Assembly: GCA_016213305.1 (NCBI GenBank)
Contig: JACRAV010000335.1
Location: forward strand, 1 to 12,485
DNA length: 12,485 bases
From: Candidatus Zixiibacteriota bacterium
Lineage (GTDB): Bacteria > Zixibacteria > MSB-5A5 > GN15 > FEB-12
Direction: 5' to 3'
Part shown: positions 1 through 8,412 of the stretch, one piece after another
Layout of the letters: every line of letters starts with the position of its first letter
Numbering within the stretch: the first letter of the stretch is position 1
Program-made: the position numbers and the translations under genes
Notes under the pieces: model-generated
Told to the model about the DNA's origin: nothing
The model's database searches: none
Seen by the model: only the letters and a program-made list of their open reading frames with translations

Positions 1-27
1 CCCCCTTCACCCCCTACCTTTGGCCCC

Positions 28-1077
28 ATGACCGACCCCAAATCAGCCAAACTCAGCTATGCCCAGGCGGGCGTTGACATCAAGGCGGGCGATGAGGCCG
101 TCGCCCGTATCAAAGAGCTGGCCCGTTCCACCTTCAACTCCAGCGTTCTGTCGGAAATCGGGTCTTTCGGCGGCTTTTTCAAACCCGATTTTGGCGCCGT
201 TTCCAATCCGGTGCTGGTGTCGTCGTGTGACGGTGTCGGCACCAAACTGAAACTGGCCTTCATGACCGGCAAGCATGACACGGTCGGCGAAGACCTGGTC
301 AATCACTGCATCAACGACATTCTGGTTCACGCCGCGCGGCCGATGTTCTTTCTGGATTATGTCGCGACCGGAAAACTCAAGCCGGAAGTGATCGGCGAGG
401 TGGTTTCCGGTCTGGCGCGGGGGTGCCGCAATGCCGGGATCGCCCTGTTGGGCGGCGAGACCGCCGAAATGCCGGATTTCTATGCCCCGGGGGAATACGA
501 TCTCGCCGGCTTCGTGATCGGCATGGTCGATCAGAACAAGATTGTCAATGGTTCGGCCATTCGCGAAGGGGATGTCTGCATCGGCTTGCCGTCGAACGGC
601 CTCCACACCAACGGCTACAGCTTGGCGCGGCGGGTGGCGTTTGATGTCGCCGGGCTGGATGCCGAGTCGTGGGTGGAAGAGTTGCATTGCAGTATCGCCG
701 AGGCGCTCTTGCGGGTGCACCGATGTTATGCGCCGGTGGTCTTTCGACTGCTGGACAAACACCAAATTCACGGCATGGCCCATATCACCGGCGGCGGGAT
801 TCCGGGAAATCTCAACCGGATTATCCCCGACGGCTTGAGCGCGATCGTCAGCCGGAACAGCTGGCCGGTGCTTTCGATTTTCCACTGGCTGGGGAAGGTC
901 GGCAATCTTGATCCGGTGGACATGTATTCGGCGTTCAATATGGGAATCGGATACATTCTCGTAACGCCGCCGCAGGAAGTGGATGGTGTCATGAAAACGC
1001 TCGGGATCATGAACGAGACCGCGTACCAGATCGGAACCATCCAGCGCGGCGTCGACAAAGTGAAGATGGTTGACTGA
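28..1077 (+). CDS. purM: Phosphoribosylformylglycinamidine cyclo-ligase (AIR synthetase)
   Basis: PurM closes the imidazole ring of FGAM, using ATP, to give aminoimidazole ribotide in cytosolic purine synthesis. The 349-residue product is full length for the family. Visible family motifs in order are DGVGTK at 68-73, HDTVGEDLV at 83-91, FFLDYVATGK at 107-116, GGETAEMP at 142-149, SNGLHTNGYSL at 189-199, HITGGGIPGNL at 252-262 and FNMGIGY at 303-309, covering the ATP-binding N-terminal half and the C-terminal AIRS half. The ATG at 28 is chosen because the following residues (LSYAQAGVDIKAG) align with the known PurM N-terminus. The frame is open upstream to the window edge and no clear Shine-Dalgarno is seen, so a slightly earlier start cannot be excluded. 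Its stop overlaps the next start by one base (TGATG). No other pur gene is nearby. Identity is very secure. Confidence 0.97.
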   Translation: MTDPKSAKLSYAQAGVDIKAGDEAVARIKELARSTFNSSVLSEIGSFGGFFKPDFGAVSNPVLVSSCDGVGTKLKLAFMTGKHDTVGEDLVNHCINDILVHAARPMFFLDYVATGKLKPEVIGEVVSGLARGCRNAGIALLGGETAEMPDFYAPGEYDLAGFVIGMVDQNKIVNGSAIREGDVCIGLPSNGLHTNGYSLARRVAFDVAGLDAESWVEELHCSIAEALLRVHRCYAPVVFRLLDKHQIHGMAHITGGGIPGNLNRIIPDGLSAIVSRNSWPVLSIFHWLGKVGNLDPVDMYSAFNMGIGYILVTPPQEVDGVMKTLGIMNETAYQIGTIQRGVDKVKMVD

Positions 1078-2630
1078 TGGTATTGTTGTGCATACTCGAC
1101 GGGTGGGGGTTGCGCGATCCGGTGGCCGACAACGCCATCGCCGCCTCGGACAAGCCGAATTATGATCGTTTGCTCTCCACCTGCCCGTGGACCAAAATCG
1201 ACGGTTCGGGACCATCGGTGGGGTTGCCCGTCGGACAGATGGGGAACTCCGAAGTGGGACATCTCAATTTAGGCGCGGGGCGGATAGTCTATCAGGATAT
1301 CTCGCGGATCGATAAGGCGATTGAGGACGAATCGTTTTTCGATAACGAAGTCCTCGTGGCCGCCATGGATCGGGTGGCGGCGCAGGGGACGGCCGTGCAC
1401 CTGTTCGGATTGGTCTCCGATGGCGGCGTGCATTCCTCGATGACGCACCTGTTTGCCCTCATCGATCTGGCGAAACAGAAGAACGTGCAGAAATTATACC
1501 TTCACGCCTTCACCGATGGTCGGGATACGCCGCCGCAGTCGGGAATCAAATTTGTCGGGCAGGTGGTGGAGAAATTCAAAGCGGTCGGACTGGGGCAGGT
1601 TTCAACGGTGATGGGTCGTTATTACGGCATGGACCGCGACCGCCGCTGGGACCGCACGAATAAGGCATACCGCGCAATCGTCTATGGTCAGTGCGACTAT
1701 TTCGATGATCCGCTCACGGCGATCAGTACGTCCTACGCGAACGGCGTGACCGACGAGTTCATCAAACCGGCAGTGATCGTGCTCGGCTCGCGCGAGAACG
1801 GACGGCTCCGGACCGGCGATGCGGCGATCATGTTCAATTTCCGGGCCGACCGCGCCCGCCAGCTTTCGTATATGATCGCCGGTCACGATATCAAAGGGTA
1901 CCCGCACCCCGAGGCGCCCGATGTCGAACTGGTGACCATGACCAACTTCGACCAGTCGTTCTACCGCGCCAAAGTGGCCTTTCATCCGGTGCGCATCAAG
2001 AATATTCTGGCCGAAATACTCGCAAAGAGCGGCAAGAAGCAACTGCGCACGGCCGAGACCGAGAAGTACGCCCATGTCACTTATTTCTTCAACGGCGGGA
2101 ACGAGAAGCCGTTTGCCGGCGAAGATCGGGACATGATCGCCTCGCCGAAAGTCGCCACCTACGATTTACAGCCGGAAATGTCCTCGGTCGAAGTCACCGA
2201 CAACGTGGTGCGACGGATTCAAGGGGGAACGTACGACTTTATCCTGCTCAACTATGCCAATCCGGATATGGTCGGACATACCGGCGTATTCGAGGCGGCC
2301 AAGAAGGCAATTCAGGCAGTGGATCGCGGGTTGGGGCGGGTGCTGGAAGCGGTTAAGACACAGAACGGTGTGGCGCTGGTGACGGCCGATCACGGGAATG
2401 CGGAAATGATGATCGATCCGGCCACCGGCGGTCCCTGGACGGCTCACACCACCAATCTCGTTCCGTTCATTTTATATGACCCTTCAGGCAAATTGAGTAG
2501 TGCTTCGGGAAAGGGGGTCGAACTTCGGGAGAGCGGGATACTGGCCGATGTCGCCCCGACCATTCTCGAAATCATGGGTCTGCCGAAACCCAAGGAAATG
2601 ACCGGCGAATCGCTTATTCGCAAGGGCTGA
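1077..2630 (+). CDS. gpmI: 2,3-bisphosphoglycerate-independent phosphoglycerate mutase
   Basis: This Mn-dependent glycolytic enzyme interconverts 3- and 2-phosphoglycerate through a phosphoserine intermediate. It belongs to the alkaline phosphatase superfamily. The 517 residues match the usual length of about 510. Metal and catalytic residues are all visible: D8 in LDGWG, nucleophile S58 in GQMGNSEVGH, H143 and D147 in LHAFTDGRDTPP, the RADR loop at 256-259, K330 in AETEKYAH, D397 and H401 in NPDMVGH, D438 and H439 in TADHGN, and H457 in TAHTTN. The spacing of D8 and S58 is as in the Bacillus enzyme, with the N-terminus about four residues shorter, which supports the ATG at 1077. The ATG overlaps the purM stop by one base, so translational re-initiation is likely. 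Pairing with purM has no obvious metabolic logic beyond shared household expression. Confidence 0.97.
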   Translation: MVLLCILDGWGLRDPVADNAIAASDKPNYDRLLSTCPWTKIDGSGPSVGLPVGQMGNSEVGHLNLGAGRIVYQDISRIDKAIEDESFFDNEVLVAAMDRVAAQGTAVHLFGLVSDGGVHSSMTHLFALIDLAKQKNVQKLYLHAFTDGRDTPPQSGIKFVGQVVEKFKAVGLGQVSTVMGRYYGMDRDRRWDRTNKAYRAIVYGQCDYFDDPLTAISTSYANGVTDEFIKPAVIVLGSRENGRLRTGDAAIMFNFRADRARQLSYMIAGHDIKGYPHPEAPDVELVTMTNFDQSFYRAKVAFHPVRIKNILAEILAKSGKKQLRTAETEKYAHVTYFFNGGNEKPFAGEDRDMIASPKVATYDLQPEMSSVEVTDNVVRRIQGGTYDFILLNYANPDMVGHTGVFEAAKKAIQAVDRGLGRVLEAVKTQNGVALVTADHGNAEMMIDPATGGPWTAHTTNLVPFILYDPSGKLSSASGKGVELRESGILADVAPTILEIMGLPKPKEMTGESLIRKG

Positions 2631-2637
2631 AGACGCC

Positions 2638-4218
2638 TTGAGCATCGTTCGCAAAATCTTTCACTTCGTCGTCCCAAAGAGTATCGAACTGCGCAAACGG
2701 CGGTTTGAATTGTCTCTGTGGGCCTTTCTTTTGTCGTTTGCCTATTACCCCACCGTTTTCGGATTTCTGGCCTGGTTTGCGCTCGCCCGCCCGCTGATGA
2801 TCATCGCGCGGCTGAAAGGGCGCGAGGCCTTCAACGCCGCCTACTTTTTCGGTTTCTGCTTCAGCTTGTGCTCCCTCTACTGGCTCTGGATCGTGACGCC
2901 GGCGGGACTGTTCGCGACGATTTTCATTCTCGGTTTCTATTACGCCGCCGTGCTCATGCTGTTCAATAAACTGCACCAGATCAAACCGGTGCTGGGCTGG
3001 ATCGCCGTCCCGTTTCTCTGGGTCGGACTTGAGTATTTCCGCACCGTGACCGAGTTCGCCTTCCCCTGGTCCGATCTTGGGTACACACAGACCTATTACC
3101 TGTGGATATTGCAGATTGTTTCCGTCGTGTCGGTGCACGGCCTGTCCCTGCTCATCTTAACGGTGAATGTTCTGATCGCGCAGGTTTTGCGGACCGAAGT
3201 GCGGCCGGATCGGCGGTTCACCGCCGGGCTTTCGGCCTTCGGCATCGTCCTCGCGCTCATGGCGTACGGATGGATTGTGCTTCCCAAATATCCGGTTCCG
3301 GGCAAAGTCCCGCTGGCGCTCTTGCAGGGATCGATTCCCATGGACCTGAAATGGGGGACCGATACCGAGTATCATTCATTCAGAGTCTATGATTCATTGT
3401 CACAAAGTGTAAAAGACAGCGGCGCCATGCTGTATGTCTGGCCCGAAACCGCCGCGCCGGCGTATCTCAACAGGGACGAATATCACCGCAAGATGGTCGG
3501 CGACATCGCCACCCGCTCTTTCGGGTACCATCTGGTCGGGGCGATGGGCGACGGCGTCCGGGATGGGCGCAATCGGTATTTCAATTCCTGTTTCCAGTTC
3601 AATCCGGGCGGTCAGGTGGAACAACGGCAGGACAAAGTGCATCTGGTGCCGTTTACCGAGGCGGTCCCGTATCAGGATCATCTTCCATTTCTGCGTCAGG
3701 AATATCTGGTCAAATATCTAACCTTTATCAGGACGATGGACATCAACTGGTGGTCGGATTTCTATCCGGGGGATTCGGCTGTTCTGTTTTCCCTGCCGGA
3801 TATGAAATACGGCGTGCTGATTTGTTTTGAATCGACTTTTCCCGAATATTCCCGGCAACTCATCCTCAAAGGGGCAGATTTTCTGGTCGGGATCACCAAC
3901 GACAGCTGGTGGGGGACCTCGATAGCGCTCCACATGCACTCGCGCATCTTCATCACCCGAGCGGTGGAAAACCGGTGCTGGATGGCCCGCGCCGCCAACA
4001 GCGGGCTTACCTATGTCGTGGACGCCGGCGGCCGGGTCCGCGAACACCTGCCGCTCGATGTCGCTCAGGCGCTTGTTGGCCGGGTGAATCTGCTCGACGG
4101 CTTCTCGGTCTATACGCGGATCGGCGATCTGGCCGGGAAACTCTCATTCTTGATTACCCTTCTGGTATGCGCTATACTTGTCATACGATGGGTCGTTCTA
4201 CGTTTCGTGCGCTTCTGA
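2638..4218 (+). CDS. lnt: Apolipoprotein N-acyltransferase
   Basis: Lnt adds the third acyl chain to the N-terminal cysteine of lipoproteins at the inner membrane, the last step of lipoprotein maturation in diderm bacteria. The 526-residue protein has several hydrophobic membrane segments in residues 24-215, a nitrilase-like (CN hydrolase) domain from about 225 to 480, and a final membrane helix at about 502-521. The nitrilase triad is E270 (WPET), K333 (DKVHLVPF) and C396 (CFES). Other family marks are W239 in IPMDLKWG, E341 in PFTEAVPY and TNDSWWG at 420-426. The start is taken as the TTG at 2638, 7 nt after the gpmI stop. AAGGG at 2622-2626 is a plausible ribosome binding site, and the next in-frame ATG, residue 54, would remove the first membrane helix. 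The 3' end overlaps the next gene by 31 nt. Confidence 0.95.
   Translation: MSIVRKIFHFVVPKSIELRKRRFELSLWAFLLSFAYYPTVFGFLAWFALARPLMIIARLKGREAFNAAYFFGFCFSLCSLYWLWIVTPAGLFATIFILGFYYAAVLMLFNKLHQIKPVLGWIAVPFLWVGLEYFRTVTEFAFPWSDLGYTQTYYLWILQIVSVVSVHGLSLLILTVNVLIAQVLRTEVRPDRRFTAGLSAFGIVLALMAYGWIVLPKYPVPGKVPLALLQGSIPMDLKWGTDTEYHSFRVYDSLSQSVKDSGAMLYVWPETAAPAYLNRDEYHRKMVGDIATRSFGYHLVGAMGDGVRDGRNRYFNSCFQFNPGGQVEQRQDKVHLVPFTEAVPYQDHLPFLRQEYLVKYLTFIRTMDINWWSDFYPGDSAVLFSLPDMKYGVLICFESTFPEYSRQLILKGADFLVGITNDSWWGTSIALHMHSRIFITRAVENRCWMARAANSGLTYVVDAGGRVREHLPLDVAQALVGRVNLLDGFSVYTRIGDLAGKLSFLITLLVCAILVIRWVVLRFVRF
4150..4187 (+). promoter_or_regulatory. Putative internal promoter inside the end of lnt, just before the propeller gene
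   Basis: TTGATT at 4150-4155 is followed after 17 nt by TATACT at 4173-4178, a reasonable sigma70-type -35/-10 pair. The same bases also fit the Bacteroidota pattern TTG...TAnnTTTG: TTG at 4150-4152, a 20-nt gap, then TATACTTG at 4173-4180 with one mismatch. The expected transcription start is near 4185, almost on the ATG at 4188, and no Shine-Dalgarno precedes that ATG. The site lies within coding sequence and could be a chance match, so this is inference. Confidence 0.3.
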
Positions 4219-6410
4219 TATCAGTCATTGTCTCATGGGCGTTGTCGCTTGGTCTTTCGGGCGGGGCGAGGGCCGATATCAACTGGACCACGCTGACCTC
4301 GCTCAAGGAAGTTCGCCGTCTGCGGACGATTAACGATACAATATTTGCGGCGACCGCGGGCGGACTTCTGGTGATTACCGATCCGGCGCAACCGGGCGCA
4401 ATCTACGACAATCTCTCCAGTTTGCGCGCCACCGATCTGACCGACATTATCGAGGCCGCCGACGGTCAAAAATGGGTTGCCGCCAATGGCCGATTGATCA
4501 AGTTCGGCGGCCCGCAGGCGGACACCTACCCGTTTATCAACATCGACGCCTCGCTGGTCCGCCTGCTCTGTCTGGCCGACGACGGCGACAATCTCTGGAT
4601 CGGGACATCCATCGGGTTGGTTTTGTTTTCAAAAGTGAACGACGGCGGGCAGATTCAGGACAGCTATCAGATGTTCGGGACACTCAATGCCGCCCCGGAA
4701 GTGAACGATATCCTGCTGGTAGGAGATTCGATCTGGCTGGCGACCTCGGCGGGGATTGCCGTGGCCAATCGGACCATCCCCAATCAACTGAAAGTGCCGT
4801 CGTTCTGGACCACCTATGGTCCCGACAATCATCCCGAATTGGGGACCAGTCAGCCGCGACGGATCGCTCTGTTCGAATCGAATTACTACATCGGCACCAG
4901 CTTTGGCCTCTTCCGGCTCGATCGCGCCGCCACCGACACGCTGACTGAGCTTCCCGCCGGAAGTCCGCCCTGGGTCACCGAACTCAAAATTGAAAATGAT
5001 TCATTATTCTACTATGTGCCCGACGGTCTGGGCGTGATCAAATCGGGGAATAACACCCTTCTTGGGACGTTCGGTTTGCCGATCTTTCCCGTCAACGGCA
5101 CCAACACCGGCGCCTATCGCTGGCTGGCCTTGCTCGGAGAAACAGGTCTGTATCAGAACAGCAGTGGATCGTATGCGCTCTATCCTTACACCGGCATGCC
5201 GTCGAATCTGGTGGCGGATGTGGCTATCAATTCGGGCGGAGTTGTGACTGGTTTGTTCACCAACCGGCAGGCGCAAACGCTCACCGATTCCGGTTGGACT
5301 CAGCGAACGGCAACCGTCTCGCCCCTGACCACCGGCCTCGCCGATCAGCGCGGCAACACCTGGGTCGGCACGTGGGGGGATGGACTATACAGATTGAACG
5401 CCGATTCTTTGTTCAATTACGACGAGACCAACTCCAGTTTGCGCGGCAACAACGATCCGGGGCCGGGGCCGAGCACGGTGGTTATTCGCGGCCTCGCGAC
5501 CAGCGCTCAGTATGTCTTTGCCGCCTGCTATCGGGCGCTCAACGGGTACCCGGTAGTGTTCGGCGATCTTGATCATTTGAATCTTCTCTCCGGATGGGAT
5601 TCGCTCGGTCTGTCCGATGGTATCTCCGATCAATATGTGACCTCGCTCGACGTATATGATTCACTCGTCGCGGTCGGGACCGAATCGCGGGGAGTCTATA
5701 CGGTCGATCTCGGCGCGACGCCGCGTTACAAAGCGGATGACACTTCATATCATTTCACCACCACATCGGGATTTCTCATTTCCGATAACGTTCTGTGTGT
5801 GCGCTTTTCGCCGGCGGGTGATCTTTGGGTCGGGACCGCCTCGGGTGCCTCGCGGCTTTTGGTCGGCTACCCCCGGTTTACCGACGTCGGCGGCATCGCA
5901 GGATTCGGGGCGGTCCGGGCCATCGAGTTCGATTCGCGGGGAAACGCCTGGCTTGGCTCGACCAATGGCGTCCTGCGGATAGACGCCGTCACCGGCGAAC
6001 TGTTGCTGTTCAACGCCCGCAATAGCGGCCTGGTGAACGATGCGGTGAACAGCATTCGGTACGACCATGCCACCGGCGATATGTATATCGCCACCGACGG
6101 CGGCATTTCCATCGCCCGCTCGCAATATGGAAAACCGACCAACGACGTGAACAACGTGCTGGCCTTCCCGAATCCGTTTGTCATCAGGTCCTCGTCGGAT
6201 ATCATGCGCTTCAACTTCGCCCAATCGGCCACGGTCAGGATTCTCACCCTGGCCGGAGAACGCGTTGCCGAACGCGACATTAACGCCGGCTGGGATGGGA
6301 CCAATGACAACCATAAACCGGTCGCCTCCGGCGTCTATTTCTTTGTCCTGACGTCAACCGACGGCGGCGCCATCGGCTCCGGCAAATTTCTTCTGATTCG
6401 CGAACAATGA
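4188..6410 (+). CDS. Exported double beta-propeller protein with T9SS/FlgD-type C-terminal domain, PorZ-like
   Basis: A 740-residue exported protein. Residues 1-29 form a Sec signal peptide with a hydrophobic core and a likely cut after ARA (29/30). There is no lipobox cysteine. The body carries about fourteen propeller repeats, each with a core like LWIGTSIGL. They begin near residues 53, 96, 137, 183, 234, 274, 312, 353, 392, 443, 494, 547, 588 and 632, a spacing of 38-53 residues that suggests two seven-bladed propellers. Residues 657-740 resemble a T9SS sorting or FlgD-like beta-sandwich (AFPNPF, GWDGTNDNHKPVASGVYFF, final KFLLIREQ). This layout and length match PorZ, the A-LPS-binding subunit of the T9SS attachment complex; a generic 'two-component regulator propeller' surface protein is the alternative. 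The ATG at 4188 is chosen because the signal peptide begins there; ATG 4167 would add seven residues. It overlaps lnt by 31 nt with no visible ribosome binding site. Confidence 0.8.
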   Translation: MGRSTFRALLISVIVSWALSLGLSGGARADINWTTLTSLKEVRRLRTINDTIFAATAGGLLVITDPAQPGAIYDNLSSLRATDLTDIIEAADGQKWVAANGRLIKFGGPQADTYPFINIDASLVRLLCLADDGDNLWIGTSIGLVLFSKVNDGGQIQDSYQMFGTLNAAPEVNDILLVGDSIWLATSAGIAVANRTIPNQLKVPSFWTTYGPDNHPELGTSQPRRIALFESNYYIGTSFGLFRLDRAATDTLTELPAGSPPWVTELKIENDSLFYYVPDGLGVIKSGNNTLLGTFGLPIFPVNGTNTGAYRWLALLGETGLYQNSSGSYALYPYTGMPSNLVADVAINSGGVVTGLFTNRQAQTLTDSGWTQRTATVSPLTTGLADQRGNTWVGTWGDGLYRLNADSLFNYDETNSSLRGNNDPGPGPSTVVIRGLATSAQYVFAACYRALNGYPVVFGDLDHLNLLSGWDSLGLSDGISDQYVTSLDVYDSLVAVGTESRGVYTVDLGATPRYKADDTSYHFTTTSGFLISDNVLCVRFSPAGDLWVGTASGASRLLVGYPRFTDVGGIAGFGAVRAIEFDSRGNAWLGSTNGVLRIDAVTGELLLFNARNSGLVNDAVNSIRYDHATGDMYIATDGGISIARSQYGKPTNDVNNVLAFPNPFVIRSSSDIMRFNFAQSATVRILTLAGERVAERDINAGWDGTNDNHKPVASGVYFFVLTSTDGGAIGSGKFLLIREQ

Positions 6411-7342
6411 ACATCACGCGCCGTTCATGGCGCGACCTTGCGCCCAATCTCGCTGACACCCTGAACCGGTTTTCAATATTCACCTCACCGGGTTTTGTTT
6501 TGCTGTTTGAAACGCTGGACGGAAGCGGCGGGTACTATCTGGTCGAACAGGATGGGCAAGTTATTGCCGCTTTGCCGATAGTCGAATTCGGACGCCCCCC
6601 GTTTCGCCGCTTACAGGCGCTCACCGATGGCCTCTATGCGCCGGTCTGGATTGACGAATCGCGCCGGGCCGATGCCCTCCCGCTTGCCCATGCTATTCTT
6701 GAGCGGATTGCCACGGAGTCATATCTGAAGTCCATCATTACCGATTTTGACAATCAGCTATCTCCGAAACGATGGCAATCGCTGGAAATGGAAACATCGC
6801 TGGTTGATTTGCACCTTGATGATTCGGCAGGTGAATGGTTGCCGCCCGACAAAACTCTGTGCGCCGAAATCGCCAAGGCCGACCGCGACGGGGTCGCGGT
6901 CATTCCGATCAATTCCGACACACATATGGCTTCGTTTCTGTCACTCATGCGGAAGACCGAGGCCCGCCACGGACGGCCGCAGAAATATCCGGAGCCATTC
7001 TGGCGGGGGCTTGCCGAACTGTCGGCCCACGATCCGCGCATCCTCTGGTTGGGCGTGGAAACAAGCGGACAACTGGCGTGCTCGCATATCTACCTGATCG
7101 ACCGCCGCGCGGCGCTCAACTGGCAAATCTATTTTGACAAACAGTATTCACCGCTCAAGCCGAATCAGGCAATCATGTTCCAGGCGGCGAAGAGATTGAA
7201 GAAAGCCGGTGTCGGCTATCTCAATCTGGGCTCGACCCCGCCCGAGGCGACCGGAGTCGCATCGTACAAAGAGAAATGGGGCGGGCGCGCGTATCGATAT
7301 CGCGTCTGGAAGCGCACTTCGTTTCTGGGACGGTGGCAATAA
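6407..7342 (+). CDS. FemAB/GNAT-like acyl- or aminoacyltransferase (Acetyltransf_6 type)
   Basis: A 311-residue cytosolic protein resembling the FemAB-like branch of the GNAT superfamily, which often sits in exopolysaccharide and surface-glycan loci. Family-like segments are the N-terminal FTSPGFVLLFE (25-35) with YYLVEQDGQVIAALPI (43-58), the middle stretch SFLSLMRKTEARHG (176-189), LWLGVETSGQLACSHIYL (213-230), LNWQIYFDKQYSPLKPN (237-253), and the closing YLNLGSTPPE...GVASYKEKWGG (271-293), the typical end of these proteins. The substrate cannot be read from the sequence. Relatives move amino acids onto peptidoglycan precursors or acyl groups onto sugars, and the following three glycosyltransferases favour a role in modifying a glycan. 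The ATG overlaps the propeller gene stop by four bases (ATGA), so coupling is likely. Confidence 0.75.
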   Translation: MNITRRSWRDLAPNLADTLNRFSIFTSPGFVLLFETLDGSGGYYLVEQDGQVIAALPIVEFGRPPFRRLQALTDGLYAPVWIDESRRADALPLAHAILERIATESYLKSIITDFDNQLSPKRWQSLEMETSLVDLHLDDSAGEWLPPDKTLCAEIAKADRDGVAVIPINSDTHMASFLSLMRKTEARHGRPQKYPEPFWRGLAELSAHDPRILWLGVETSGQLACSHIYLIDRRAALNWQIYFDKQYSPLKPNQAIMFQAAKRLKKAGVGYLNLGSTPPEATGVASYKEKWGGRAYRYRVWKRTSFLGRWQ

Positions 7343-8412
7343 TGCGTCCGCCGCTCAGAATTCTGGTGCTGGCCGACAGCCGTGCCTTTCACACCGAGCG
7401 ATATGTGCGCGAACTCCGCATACAAGGGTGCCGGGTTTTGCTCGGTTCGCTGGAGCATGGCTCGACCATTCATCTCCATTTGAAGCGGCTCGGCCCGATA
7501 CAACAGCTTCACTACCTGCTCGCCACCATGCAGGTCAGACATATTATCAATCGATTTGCGCCGGATATCATCAACGCTCACTTTGCCACCGGTTACGGCT
7601 GGTTGGCCGGAAGGGCGGTGGACACAGGATCGACGCCGGTGGTACTGCACCTGTGGGGATCGGACATTTTGCAGGTTCCGAATAGATCGACCTTTCATCG
7701 CCGCAAAGCCCGCCGCGCTCTGGCGGCCGCCGATCTGACACTGGGCGATTCGCAGTATCTCCTCGATCAAGCCGCGATGATTCATCCGCCTGAAAATTCG
7801 TGCGTGAAATACTGGGGGATAGAACGGCAGTATCTCGCCCTGGCCGATCCGGATCGACCGTTGTCGCGCCCGCTTCGGATCATCGTGCCTCGCCAGCATG
7901 AATCGGTGTACAACAACTCGCTGGTCCTGCGTGGTCTGCATCGGCTATTGTCTGAAAAGAAAGTCACGCTCACCGTTCCCGCTTTCGGATCGCTCTATCA
8001 TGAGTTCAAGAATCAGGCCGGGTCCTTGCCGTCCAATTCCATTCAGTACTACAACCGCCTGCCGCGCGATCAGTTTATGGCGCTCATGTCGCGGCACGAT
8101 CTGTATCTGTCCGCATCGCAGTCGGATTCATCCCCCGCTTCGCTGATTGAAGCGATGGGGCTTGGCCTGATTCCGGTAGCGGCCGATATTCCAGGTGTGC
8201 GCGAATGGCTGACCCCCCAATCAGGGTATCGCTTCACATCAGGGGACGCCGACGATCTCGGCCGGGTGATCAACGAAATCGTAAACACGGGGAACACCTT
8301 CGCAGATCTGAGAAAACGAAATCACGAACGGGTTTTGCGCGAGGCGGTGTTCGAAAACACCGTGGCCGAGACCATAAACCTTATGCTTGCTCTTCTGGAA
8401 AAACAGTCATGA
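7342..8412 (+). CDS. GT4-type (GT-B fold) glycosyltransferase
   Basis: A 356-residue glycosyltransferase of the GT4/group 1 type, expected to add a sugar from an activated donor to a growing glycan at the cytosolic face of the membrane. The N-terminal half has ILVLADSRAFHTERYVREL (7-25) and the acceptor-side motif VLHLWGSDIL (101-110). The C-terminal donor half has ALMSRHDLYLSAS (247-259) and SPASLIEAMGLGLIPVAAD (264-282). Conserved E270 is the second glutamate of the usual E-x7-E pair; the first position is D262 instead. The ATG at 7342 is chosen over an upstream in-frame ATG at 7276 because it overlaps the previous stop by one base (TAATG) and sits directly before the first beta strand of the fold. 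Sugar and acceptor are unknown. Confidence 0.85.
   Translation: MRPPLRILVLADSRAFHTERYVRELRIQGCRVLLGSLEHGSTIHLHLKRLGPIQQLHYLLATMQVRHIINRFAPDIINAHFATGYGWLAGRAVDTGSTPVVLHLWGSDILQVPNRSTFHRRKARRALAAADLTLGDSQYLLDQAAMIHPPENSCVKYWGIERQYLALADPDRPLSRPLRIIVPRQHESVYNNSLVLRGLHRLLSEKKVTLTVPAFGSLYHEFKNQAGSLPSNSIQYYNRLPRDQFMALMSRHDLYLSASQSDSSPASLIEAMGLGLIPVAADIPGVREWLTPQSGYRFTSGDADDLGRVINEIVNTGNTFADLRKRNHERVLREAVFENTVAETINLMLALLEKQS

Noticed and set aside
43..1215. Long open frame (390 codons) on the - strand opposite purM and the start of gpmI
   Set aside because: It is antisense to two securely identified genes, its product is Arg/His/Pro-rich and resembles no family, and such frames arise by codon bias in GC-leaning genes.
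3909..4187. Upstream extension of the propeller gene's reading frame into lnt
   Set aside because: The added 93 codons are a frame-shifted shadow of lnt, rich in Arg and Pro, and would bury the signal peptide that begins at 4188.
7276..7341. Earlier ATG for the first GT4
   Set aside because: The extra 22 residues lie inside the FemAB-like gene and do not resemble the family; the ATG at 7342 overlaps the preceding stop.
8205..8408. Upstream extension of the second GT4 frame
   Set aside because: It overlaps the end of the first GT4 in another frame and encodes a low-quality basic stretch, while the ATG at 8409 gives the standard overlap and a family-like N-terminus.
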